From Megaustenia siamemsis (lineage: Eukaryota > Mollusca > Gastropoda > Stylommatophora > Ariophantidae), in contig JAVIAB010000139.1 in the NCBI GenBank assembly GCA_032433765.1, positions 39,427,397 to 39,491,396 of the forward strand: a DNA stretch of 64,000 bases. The letters run 5' to 3'. The translations under genes were made by a program, and so were the position numbers. Below the pieces are notes generated by a model, which was not told the DNA's origin, did no database searches, and saw only the letters and a program-made list of their open reading frames with translations. Positions 30,552 through 42,014 of the stretch are shown here, piece by piece. Each line of letters opens with the position of its first letter. Positions within the stretch are counted from its first letter, which is position 1.

Positions 30552-32984
30552 TTAGCTCCCAGTGGAGCATAGGTCTTCAACAAACACTTTCCAAGTCGTT
30601 CTGTTTTTTGCAATTCTTTTAAGATCATTCCATGTCTTCCCCATCATCTTCATCTCTGCTTCAATCTGTCTTCTCCAAGAATTCCATGGTCTTCCTCTTT
30701 GTCTTTTCCCCTGGGGATTCCAAAAAAGGGCCTGTTGTGTAATACTCTCAGTTGGTTTCCGTAGTGTGTGTCCTATCCATCGCCATCGTCTTCGCTGTAT
30801 TTCTTTATCCACTGGTATTTGACCGGTACATTTCCATAATTCCACGTTTGTGACTTTGTCCTGCCATTTCCATCCCTTTATTCTGCGCAAGCATCCATTA
30901 ATGAAAGTCTGTACCTTCGTGATTGTCAATTTTGTTATTCTCCATGTTTCACAGCCATATAATAGAACCGACTTAACATTGGAGTTGAAAATTTGTATTT
31001 TTGTATTTAGCCTAATTTCTTTGGATTTCCATATGTTTCCCAGTGCAATGAAAGCTCCTCTTGCTTTTGATATCCTTATTTTGGTATCGTTTTCTGTTCC
31101 TCCCTCTTTATCTATATTACTGCCCAGATATATATAAGATTGTACGTCTAGTAGAGGTATTTCTCCTAGTTTTATTTGGTTATTGCCAACTGCATTAATT
31201 CTCATAATGTTGGTCTTATCTCTATTAATCTTTAGTCCTAGCTGTTGTGATCTCTCATCTAATATACTCATTTTATCTTGCATCTGTTGGTGGCTGTGTG
31301 ATAGGAGAGCTATGTCATCAGCAAAGTCTAAATCATCAAGTTGTTTGGTCAGTGACCACTGGATCCCATTTCTGTTGTTTTGAGTTATTTTCATAATCCA
31401 ATCTATGGCCAGTAGAAAGAGAAATGGAGACAGAAGGCATCCTTGCCTTACTCCTGTTCTTATTTCAAATGCTTCTGTAAGCTGTCCTTCATGCACCACA
31501 CTACATTTTGTTCCTTCATACATTGTTTTTATCAGGTTAATAAACTTTATGGGGATTCCATAATGACTCAGCAACTTCCAAAGCATTCTTCTGTCTAAAC
31601 TATCAAATGCCTTTTCGTAATCTATGAATCCAATATAAAGTGGGGATTTTAGTTCTAAACTTTGTTCAACTATTATACGTAGATTAGTTATTTGATCAGC
31701 ACATGATCTGTTCTTCCTAAAACCTGCTTGTTCATCTCTCAAGTGTTTCTCTATAGCCTCTTTTAGTCTCTCCAGAATGATTCTGCCTAATATTTTTCCT
31801 GGCACTGATAGTAGCATAATTCCCCTATAATTTGTGCACTCCTGTAAACTTCCTTTCTTTGGTAATTTGATCATATAACCTTCTCTCCAGTCTTTAGGTA
31901 TTTCTTCCCTCTCCCAAATTTTATCCAATAGATTATGTAACATCTTGGTAGAGGTGATAATATCTGCTTTGATGGCTTCCGAAGGAATTTCATCTGGTCC
32001 TGTGGCTTTACCATCTTTTAACAGTTTGATGGCTTTCATTATTTCTTCTTTGCTTGGTTTTCCGCAGTTAACGTGTAATTCTTCTTCTGCTGGTAGTATA
32101 TCTGGAGGATTATTTGAGCCAGGTCTGTTCAAAAGTTCTTCAAAGTGCTCCTTCCATCTCTCCATTTGTTCCTTTATATTACTAAGCAGATTTCCTTTCT
32201 TATCTTTGATAAAGGCGTTGATCTGTTTGTATTTTCCACCCAATTTCTTTGTGCTGTTGTACAGTTCTTTCATATTCCCTTTATTTGCTGCTTCTTCTGC
32301 CTCTTTAGCTAATTCATCTATATATTTCCTCTTATCCCTTTTAATGCATCTTCTCACTTCTTTATTCACCTCTGTGTAAGCTTCCTGTGTCTTGGCTTTA
32401 TTACTTCTTGTTTTGCTTTTATTTATGTCTGCTTTCTTGTTCTTTCTTTCTTTAATTTTATCCAGGGTCTCTGCTGTCATCCATGCCTTATTCTGGCGTT
32501 CTCTTTTCCCCAGTGTTTCTTCGCATGTCTCTTTCCATATATTTTTTACCTGTTTCCAATGATCTTCTATATTTATAGTATTTTCTAGTTGTTGGAGGAC
32601 TTGGTATTTGTTTGATATTGTGACTGCGAATTTATCTTTAATTCCTTGTTCTTTAAGAAACCCTACATTGAAATACGTTCTGCCCTTATTCGTTGTAGTA
32701 TACCTTTTTAATTTAATTTTAAGTTTGGCTAACAGAAGATGATGATCAGAAGCTATATCTGCCCCTCTATATACTTTTACATCCTGTAAGGATGACTTAA
32801 ACTTATTATTAATACATATGTGATCAATTTGATTTTCCGTTCTATGATCTGGTGACACCCATGTAGCTTTGTGTATTCTTTTATGTTGGAATATTGTTCC
32901 TCCTAGGCTCATTTGATTAAGGGCGCAGAAATTCACAAATATCTCTCCATTCTCGTTTATATCTCCAAGTCCATGTTTTCCCAT
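30552..32984 (-). pseudogene. LINE endonuclease C-terminus plus reverse transcriptase
   Basis: An 810-codon open frame, probably the rest of one ORF with 33,065-33,688. It starts inside the endonuclease (QIDHICINN, D54; IASDHHLL, D80-H81). A Lys-rich linker follows. RT blocks: GKATGPDEIPSEAI (about 325-338), YRGIMLLSVPGKI, DEQAGFRKNRSCADQI (417-432), IGFIDYEKAFDSLDR (motif A, D455), GVRQGCLLSPFL (motif B, 511), LDFADDIAL (motif C, D556-D557), INRDKTNIM (motif D), YLGSNIDKEGG (motif E). The tail has LLYGCETW, RRRWRWIGHTLRKP and TTWKVFVEDL. The RT half is intact over its whole length. The ATG is chosen by the open frame and is not the native start. Confidence 0.85.
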
Positions 32985-33064
32985 AAGCCTCTGTTGTCTG
33001 ATCCTATCTTAGCATTTAGGTCTCCCATCAAGATTATAATATCCTTGGCTCGTCTTGCATCCAT

Positions 33065-33688
33065 CTAGCATTGTAGCTGTTTATAAAAATCATCTTTAAC
33101 TGAGTCATCTTTATCGTTGGTTGGTGCATAGCATTGTATAATGTGTAATTTTATTTTGTTTTTGGTTGTTCTAAATGTTGCTCTCACCAGTCTTGGTCCC
33201 ACTGCCTCCCATTCTATTAGTGTCTTCTGTGCATTCTTTGATAGCATTATAGCTACCCCTTCGCTATGTTGTGCTCCTGGTTCCTGGTGTCCTGATGATA
33301 AAATCATCTCCCCTGTATTCAATTTTATTCTCTCCGCTCCCAGCCATCTTGTTTCACACATTCCCAGAATATCTATCTTGTAGTTGTTCATTTCTGCTGC
33401 CACTTGTGCCGCTTTTCCCTGTTCGTTAAGGGTACGAACATTCCAGGTGCCAATTCTGGATGATTTCCTGGTAGACAAAGGGTGAGTCGGCAACCCGGAC
33501 TCCTTATGGCTTTCTCCGGATTGCGTCATACATCTCTGAGACAGAGAGCCCTTCTCTTTCCTGGTTGACGGATTTACTTTATCTTTCTTTGACTTGTTCA
33601 TGTTTGTGAAGTTTTTTCGGCTTATTTTTTTACAGTATGGGATAGCCAGTCCCATGCCTAACCCTCCTTTCTCGCCTCTTACGAACAT
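33065..33688 (-). pseudogene. LINE apurinic-type endonuclease, N-terminal part
   Basis: A 207-codon frame. After a Lys/Ser-rich leader come SSRIGTWNVRTLNEQGKAA (endonuclease motif I, N83), YKIDILGMCETRW (catalytic Glu, E112), GVAIMLSKNA and IQCYAPTND. It ends at an in-frame TAG (33,065-33,067). The sequence right after it, read through, gives KDIIILMGDLNAKIG, the next endonuclease block in the same frame, then shifts near 32,990 into the RT frame. So a single ORF has been split by a nonsense change and a small deletion. The endonuclease would nick the target to prime reverse transcription. Confidence 0.85.
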
Positions 33689-33766
33689 GCCTGGTAGGGT
33701 ACAGCGCCGCTATTCTTTACTTCCCTTTCGGGCCCCGGCAGCGCACGGGCTGTACCACACCACCCT

Positions 33767-33776
33767 CACCTTCTCT
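33767..33776. repeat. Target-site duplication of the full-length LINE, 5' side
   Basis: CACCTTCTCT. The satellite continues with AGTGGCACTTAATTTAAC exactly as it does at the empty sites. Confidence 0.9.
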
Positions 33777-34674
33777 AGTGGCACTTAATTTAACACCGCC
33801 TGTAGTGACATTTAGCTACGTTTACACCGCCTCTAGTGGCATTTAGCTAAGTTTACACCTCCTCTAGTGAGATTTAATTTAACACCGCCTCTAGTGGCAT
33901 TTAACTAAGTTTACGCCGCCTCTAGTGACATTTAATTTATCACCGCCTTTGGTGGCATGTAGCTAAGTTTACACCGCCTCTAGTGGCATGTAGCTAAGAT
34001 TACACCGCCTCTAGTGGCATGTTGCTAAACTTACACCGCCTCTAGTGGCATGTAGTTAAGTTTACACCGCCTATAGCGGCATGTAACTAAGTTTACACCG
34101 CCTCTAGTGGTATTTAACTAAGTTTACACCGTCTCTAGCGGCATGTAGCTAAGTTTACACCTCCTTTAGTGGCATGCAGCTAAGTTTACACCGCCTCTAG
34201 TGGCATGTAGCTAAGTTTACACCGCCTCTAGTTGCATGTAGCTAAGTTTACACCGCCTCTAGTTGCATGTAGCTAAGTTTACACCTCCTCTAGTGGCATG
34301 TAGCTAAGTTTACACCGCCTCTAGCGGATGGTACTAAGTTTACACCGCCTCTAGTGGTATTTAACTAAGTTTACACCGTCTCTAGCGGCATGTAGCTAAG
34401 TTTACACCTCCTCTAGTGGTATTTAACTAAGTTTACACCGTCTCTAGCGGCATGTAGCTAAGTTTACACCGCCTCTAGTGGTATTTAACTAAGTTTACAC
34501 CGTCTCTAGCGGCATGTAGCTAAGTTTACACCTCCTCTAGTGGCATGTAGCTAAGTTTACACCGCCTCTAGTGGCATGTAGCTAAGTTTACACCGCCTCT
34601 AGTGGTATTTAACTACGTTTACACTGCCTCTAGTGGCATTTAACTAAGTTTTCACCTCCTCTAGCGGCATGTAC

Positions 34675-37600
34675 AGCTTACACCGCCTCTAGTGACATTT
34701 AGCTAAGTTTACGCCGCCTCTAGTGACATTTAATTTATCACCGCCTTTGGTGGCATGTAGCTAAGTTTACACCGCCTCTAGTGGCATGTAGCTAAGCTTA
34801 CACCGCCTCTAGTGGCATGTAGCTAAGCTTACGCCGCCTCTAGTGGCATGTAGCTAAACTTACACCGCCTCTAGTGGCATGTAGATAAGTTTACACCGCC
34901 TATAGCGGCATGTAACTAAGTTTACACCGCTTCTAGTGGTATTTAACTAAGTTTACACCGTCTCTAGCGGCATGTATCTAAGTTACACCTCCTCTAGTGG
35001 CATGTAGCTAAGTTTACACCGCCTCTAGTGGCATGTAGCTAAGTTTACACCGCCTCTAGTGGCATGTAGCTAAGTTTGCACCGCCTCTAGTGGCATGTAG
35101 CTAAGGTTACACCTCCTCTAGTGGCATGTAGCTAAGTTTACACCGCCTCTAGCGGCATGTAACTAAGTTTACACCGCCTCTAGTGGTATTTAACTAAATT
35201 TACACCGTCTCTAGCGGCATGTAGCTAAGTTTACACCTCCTCTAGTGGCATGTAGCTAAGTTTACACCGCCTCTAGAGGCATGTAGCTAAGTTTACACCG
35301 CCTCTAGTGGCATGTAGCTAAGTTTACACCGCCTCTAGTGGCATTTAGCTAAGTTTACACCGCCTCTGGTGAGATTTAATTGAACACCGCCTCTGGTGGC
35401 ATTTAGCTAAGTTTACACAGCCTCTAGTGACATTTAATTTAACACCGCCTTTAGTGGAATTTAGCAAAGTTTACACCGTCTCTAGTGGCATTTAGCTAAG
35501 TTTACACCGCCTCTAGTGAGATTTAATTTAACACCGCATCGAGTGGCATTTAGCTACGTTTACACCGCCTCTAGTGGCATGTAGCTAAGTTTACACCACC
35601 TCTAGTGGCATTTAATTTAACACCGCCTCTAGTGGCATTTAGCTAAGTTTACACCGTCTCTAGTGGCATTTAGCTAAGTTTACACCTTCTCTAGTGGCAC
35701 TTAATTTAACACCGCCTGTAGTGACATTTAGCTAAGTTTACACCGCCTCTAGTGGCATTTAGCTAAGTTTACACCTCCTCTAGTGAGATTTAATTTAACA
35801 CCGCCTCTAGTGGCATTTAACTAAGTTTACGCCGCCTCTAGTGACATTTAATTTATCACCGCCTTTGGTGGCATGTAGCTAAGTTTACACCGCCTCTAGT
35901 GGCATGTAGCTAAGCTTACACCGCCTCTAGTGGCATGTAGCTAAACTTACACCGCCTCTAGTGGCATGTAGTTAAGTTTACACCGCCTATAGCATCATGT
36001 AACTAAGTTTACACCGCCTCTAGTGGTATTTAACTAAGTTTACACCGTCTCTAGCGGCATGTAGCTAAGTTTACACCTCCTTTAGTGGTATGCAGCTAAG
36101 TTTACACCGCCTCTAGTGGCATGTAGCTAAGTTTACACCGCCTCTAGTTGCATGTAGCTAAGTTTACACCGCCTCTAGTTGCATGTAGCTAAGTTTACAC
36201 CTCCTCTAGTGGCATGTAGCTAAGTTTACACCGCCTCTAGCGGATGGTACTAAGTTTACACCGCCTCTAGTGGTATTTAACTAAGTTTACACCGTCTCTA
36301 GCGGCATGTAGCTAAGTTTACACCTCCTCTAGTGGTATTTAACTAAGTTTACACCGTCTCTAGCGGCATGTAGCTAAGTTTACACCGCCTCTAGTGGTAT
36401 TTAACTAAGTTTACACCGTCTCTAGCGGCATGTAGCTAAGTTTGCACCTCCTCTAGTGGCATGTAGCTAAGTTTACACCGCCTCTAGTGGCATGTAGCTA
36501 AGTTTACACCGCCTCTAGTGGTATTTAACTACGTTTACACTGCCTCTAGTGGCATTTAACTAAGTTTTCACCTCCTCTAGCGGCATGTACAGCTTACACC
36601 GTCTCTAGTGACATGTAAAGTATTACATCGCCTCTAGTGGTATTTAACTACGTTACACCTCCTCCAGTGGCATGTAAATTTTACACCGCCTCTAGTGGTA
36701 TTTAACTACGTTTGCACCTCCTCTAGTGACATGTAAAGTTTACACCGCCTCTTGTGGTATTTAACCACGTTTACACCTCCTCTAGTGACATGTAAAGTTT
36801 ATACCGCTTCTGGTGGTATTTAGCTATGTTTACACCTCCTCTAGTGGAATGTAAAGCTTTCACCGCCTCTAGTGGTGTTTAACTACGTTTACACCGCCTC
36901 TAGTGGCATGTAAAGTTTATACTGCATCTAGTGGTATTTAACTACGTTTACACCGCCTCTAGTGGCATGTAAAATTTATACCGCCTCTAGTGGTATTTAA
37001 CCACGTTTACACCTCCTCTAGTGACATGTAAAGTTTACACCGCCACTAGTGGTATTTAACTAAGTTTACACCTCCTCTAGTGACATGTAAAGTTTACACT
37101 GCCTCTAGTGGTATTTAACTACGTTTACACCGCCTCTATTGACATGTAAAGTTTATACCGCCTCTTGTGGTATTTAACTACGTTTACACCTCCTCTAGTG
37201 GCATGTAAAGCTTACACAGCCTCTAGTGGTATGTAACGTTTACACCTCCTCCAGTGGCATGTAACTAAGGTTACACCGCCTCTAGTGGTATTTAACTAAG
37301 TTTACACCGTCTCTAGCGGCATGTAGCTAAGTTTACACCTCCTCTAGTGGCATGTAGCTAAGTTTACACCGCCTCTAGTGGCATGTAGCTAAGTTTACAC
37401 CGCCTCTAGTGGTATTTAACTACGTTTACACTGCCTCTAGTGGCATTTAACTAAGTTTTCACCTCCTCTAGCGGCATGTACAGCTTACACCGCCTCTAGT
37501 GACATGTAAAGTTTACACCGCCTCTAGTGGTATTTAACTACGTTACACCTCCTCTAGTGGCATGTAAATTTTACACCGCCTCTAGTGGTATTTAACTACG

Positions 37601-40600
37601 TTTGCACCTCCTCTAGTGACATGTAAAGTTTACACCGCCTCTAGTGGTATTTAACCACGTTTACACCTCCTCTAGTGACATGTAAAGTTTATACCGCCTC
37701 TGGTGGTATTTAGCTATGTTTACACCTCCTCTAGTGGAATGTAAAGCTTTCACCGCCTCTAGTGGTGTTTAACTACGTTTACACCGCCTCTTGTGGCATG
37801 TAAAGTTTATACTGCCTCTAGTGGTATTTAACTACGTTTACACCGCCTCTAGTGGCATGTAAAGTTTATACCGCCTCTAGTGGTATTTAACAACGTTTAC
37901 ACCTCCTCTAGTGACATGTAAAGTTTTCACCGCCACTAGTGGTATTTAACTACGTTTACACCTCCTCTAGTGACATGTAAAGTTTACACTGCCTCTAGTG
38001 GTATTTAACTACGTTTACACCGCCTCTATTGACATGTAAAGTTTATACCGCCTCTAGTGGCATGTAGCTAAGTTTACACCGCCTCTAGCGGATGGTACTA
38101 AGTTTACACCGCCTCTAGTGGTATTTAACTAAGTTTACACCGTCTCTAGCGGCATGTAGCTAAGTTTACACCTCCTCTAGTGGTATTTAACTAAGTTTAC
38201 ACCGTCTCTAGCGGCATGTAGCTAAGTTTACACCGCCTCTAGTGGTATTTAACTAAGTTTACACCGTCTCTAGCGGCATGTAGCTAAGTTTACACCTCCT
38301 CTAGTGGCATGTAGCTAAGTTTACACCGCCTCTAGTGGCATGTAGCTAAGTTTACACCGCCTCTAGTGGTATTTAACTACGTTTACACTGCCTCTAGTGG
38401 CATTTAACTAAGTTTTCACCTCCTCTAGCGGCATGTACAGCTTACACCGTCTCTAGTGACATGTAAAGTATTACATCGCCTCTAGTGGTATTTAACTACG
38501 TTACACCTCCTCTAGTGGCATGTAAATTTTACACCGCCTCTAGTGGTATTTAACTACGTTTGCACCTCCTCTAGTGACATGTAAAGTTTACACCGCCTCT
38601 TGTGGTATTTAACCACGTTTACACCTCCTCTAGTGACATGTAAAGTTTATACCGCTTCTGGTGGTATTTAGCTATGTTTACACCTCCTCTAGTGGAATGT
38701 AAAGCTTTCACCGCCTCTAGTGGTGTTTAACTACGTTTACACCGCCTCTAGTGGCATGTAAAGTTTATACTGCATCTAGTGGTATTTAACTACGTTTACA
38801 CCGCCTCTAGTGGCATGTAAAATTTATACCGCCTCTAGTGGTATTTAACCACGTTTACACCTCCTCTAGTGACATGTAAAGTTTACACCGCCACTAGTGG
38901 TATTTAACTAAGTTTACACCTCCTCTAGTGACATGTAAAGTTTACACTGCCTCTAGTGGTATTTAACTACGTTTACACCGCCTCTATTGACATGTAAAGT
39001 TTATACCGCCTCTTGTGGTATTTAACTACGTTTACACCTCCTCTAGTGGCATGTAAAGCTTACACAGCCTCTAGTGGTATGTAACGTTTACACCTCCTCC
39101 AGTGGCATGTAACTAAGGTTACACCGCCTCTAGTGGTATTTAACTAAGTTTACACCGTCTCTAGCGGCATGTAGCTAAGTTTACACCTCCTCTAGTGGCA
39201 TGTAGCTAAGTTTACACCGCCTCTAGTGGCATGTAGCTAAGTTTACACCGCCTCTAGTGGTATTTAACTACGTTTACACTGCCTCTAGTGGCATTTAACT
39301 AAGTTTTCACCTCCTCTAGCGGCATGTACAGCTTACACCGCCTCTAGTGACATTTAGCTAAGTTTACGCCGCCTCTAGTGACATTTAATTTATCACCGCC
39401 TTTGGTGGCATGTAGCTAAGTTTACACCGCCTCTAGTGGCATGTAGCTAAGCTTACACCGCCTCTAGTGGCATGTAGCTAAGCTTACGCCGCCTCTAGTG
39501 GCATGTAGCTAAACTTACACCGCCTCTAGAGGCATGTAGATAAGTTTACACCGCCTATAGCGGCATGTAACTAAGTTTACACCGCTTCTAGTGGTATTTA
39601 ACTAAGTTTACACCGTCTCTAGCGGCATGTATCTAAGTTACACCTCCTCTAGTGGCATGTAGCTAAGTTTACACCGCCTCTAGTGGCATGTAGCTAAGTT
39701 TACACCGCCTCTAGTGGCATGTAGCTAAGTTTGCACCGCCTCTAGTGGCATGTAGCTAAGGTTACACCTCCTCTAGTGGCATGTAGCTAAGTTTACACCG
39801 CCTCTAGCGGCATGTAACTAAGTTTACACCGCCTCTAGTGGTATTTAACTAAATTTACACCGTCTCTAGCGGCATGTAGCTAAGTTTACACCTCCTCTAG
39901 TGGCATGTAGCTAAGTTTACACCGCCTCTAGTGGCATGTAGCTAAGTTTACACCGCCTCTAGTGGCATGTAGCTAAGTTTACACCGCCTCTAGTGGCATG
40001 TAGCTAAGTTTACACCGCCTCTAGTGGTATTTAACTACGATTACACTGCCTCTAGTGGCATTTAACTAAGTTTTCACCTCCTCTAGCGGCATGTACAGCT
40101 TACACCGCCTCTAGTGACATTTAGCTAAGTTTACGCCGCCTCTAGTGACATTTAATTTATCACCGCCTTTGGTGGCATGTAGCTAAGTTTACACCGCCTC
40201 TAGTGGCATGTAGCTAAGCTTACACCGCCTCTAGTGGCATGTAGCTAAGCTTACGCCGCCTCTAGTGGCATGTAGCTAAACTTACACCGCCTCTAGTGGC
40301 ATGTAGATAAGTTTACACCGCCTATAGCGGCATGTAACTAAGTTTACACCGCTTCTAGTGGTATTTAACTAAGTTTACACCGTCTCTAGCGGCATGTATC
40401 TAAGTTACACCTCCTCTAGTGGCATGTAGCTAAGTTTACACCGCCTCTAGTGGCATGTAGCTAAGTTTACACCGCCTCTAGTGGCATGTAGCTAAGTTTG
40501 CACCGCCTCTAGTGGCATGTAGCTAAGGTTACACCTCCTCTAGTGGCATGTAGCTAAGTTTACACCGCCTCTAGCGGCATGTAACTAAGTTTACACCGCC

Positions 40601-42014
40601 TCTAGTGGTATTTAACTAAATTTACACCGTCACTAGCGGCATGTAGCTAAGTTTACACCTCCTCTAGTGGCATGTAGCTAAGTTTACACCGCCTCTAGTG
40701 GCATGTAGCTAAGTTTACACCGCCTCTAGTGGCATGTAGCTAAGTTTACACCGCCTCTAGTGGCATTTAGCTAAGTTTACACCGCCTCTGGTGAGATTTA
40801 ATTGAACACCGCCTCTGGTGGCATTTAGCTAAGTTTACACAGCCTCTAGTGACATTTAATTTAACACCGCCTTTAGTGGAATTTAGCAAAGTTTACACCG
40901 TCTCTAGTGGCATTTAGCTAAGTTTACACCGCCTCTAGTGAGATTTAATTTAACACCGCATCGAGTGGCATTTAGCTACGTTTACACCGCCTCTAGTGGC
41001 ATGTAGCTAAGTTTACACCACCACTAGTGGCATTTAATTTAACACCGCCTCTAGTGGCATTTAGCTAAGTTTACACCGTCTCTAGTGGCATTTAGCTAAG
41101 TTTACACCTTCTCTAGTGGCACTTAATTTAACACCGCCTGTAGTGACATTTAGCTAAGTTTACACCGCCTCTAGTGGCATTTAGCTAAGTTTACACCTCC
41201 TCTAGTGAGATTTAATTTAACACCGCCTCTAGTGGCATTTAACTAAGTTTACGCCGCCTCTAGTGACATTTAATTTATCACCGCCTTTGGTGGCATGTAG
41301 CTAAGTTTACACCGCCTCTAGTGGCATGTAGCTAAGCTTACACCGCCTCTAGTGGCATGTAGCTAAACTTACACCGCCTCTAGTGGCATGTAGTTAAGTT
41401 TACACCGCCTATAGCATCATGTAACTAAGTTTACACCGCCTCTAGTGGTATTTAACTAAGTTTACACCGTCTCTAGCGGCATGTAGCTAAGTTTACACCT
41501 CCTTTAGTGGTATGCAGCTAAGTTTACACCGCCTCTAGTGGCATGTAGCTAAGTTTACACCGCCTCTAGTTGCATGTAGCTAAGTTTACACCGCCTCTAG
41601 TTGCATGTAGCTAAGTTTACACCTCCTCTAGTGGCATGTAGCTAAGTTTACACCGCCTCTAGTAGTATTTAACTAAGTTTACACTGTCTCTAGCGGCATG
41701 TAGCTAAGTTTACACCTCCTCTAGTGGTATTTAACTAAGTTTACACCTCCTCTAGTGGTATTTAACTAAGTTTACACCGTCTCTAGCGGCATGTAGCTAA
41801 GTTTACACCGCCTCTAGTGGTATTTAACTAAGTTTACACCGTCTCTAGCGGCATGTAGCTAAGTTTACACCTCCTCTAGTGGCATGTAGCTAAGTTTACA
41901 CCGCCTCTAGTGGCATGTAGCTAAGTTTACACCGCCTCTAGTGGTATTTAACTACGTTTACACTGCCTCTAGTGGCATTTAACTAAGTTTTCACCTCCTC
42001 TAGCGGCATGTACA
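34675..42014. repeat. Higher-order copies at an offset of about 5.4 kb
   Basis: The landmark TGTACAGCTTACACCGCC followed by TCTAGTGACATTTAGC occurs at 34,675, 39,330 and 40,097. The distance from it to the next landmark (TGTACAGCTTACACCGTC) is 1,916 bp from 34,675 and 1,917 bp from 40,097. So 34,675-36,591 and 40,097-42,014 are copies. The 39,330/40,097 pair is a 767-bp tandem duplication. Confidence 0.75.
36591..39330. repeat. 28+31-bp dimer zones within the satellite
   Basis: Zones where ACATGTAAAG monomers (28 bp) alternate with TATTTAACTACG monomers (31 bp) give a 59-bp dimer. Within this stretch there are three such zones (about 36,600-37,260, 37,495-38,055, 38,446-39,085). The first and third are near-identical at an offset of 1,848 bp. 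Further zones begin near 42,020, 42,920, 44,670, 45,745, 47,910, 49,115, 53,410, 59,200, 60,405 and 63,275. Confidence 0.8.

Larger units (their letters stand above)
30540..33766 (-). mobile_element. Full-length RTE-like LINE inserted in the satellite
   Basis: 3,227 bp on the minus strand between perfect 10-bp target duplications. Its length and order (apurinic-type endonuclease, then RT, no RNase H, short ends) fit the RTE clade, whose elements are about 3.2-3.3 kb. The 5' end has a GC-richer leader (about 33,690-33,766). The 3' end is GCTAAAAGGTAAAAGAG. It is nearly complete but broken twice in the coding region (TAG at 33,065-33,067; frameshift near 32,990). Its close match to 16,651-18,814 implies recent family activity. 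The exact clade is by resemblance and not tested by phylogeny. Confidence 0.9.
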
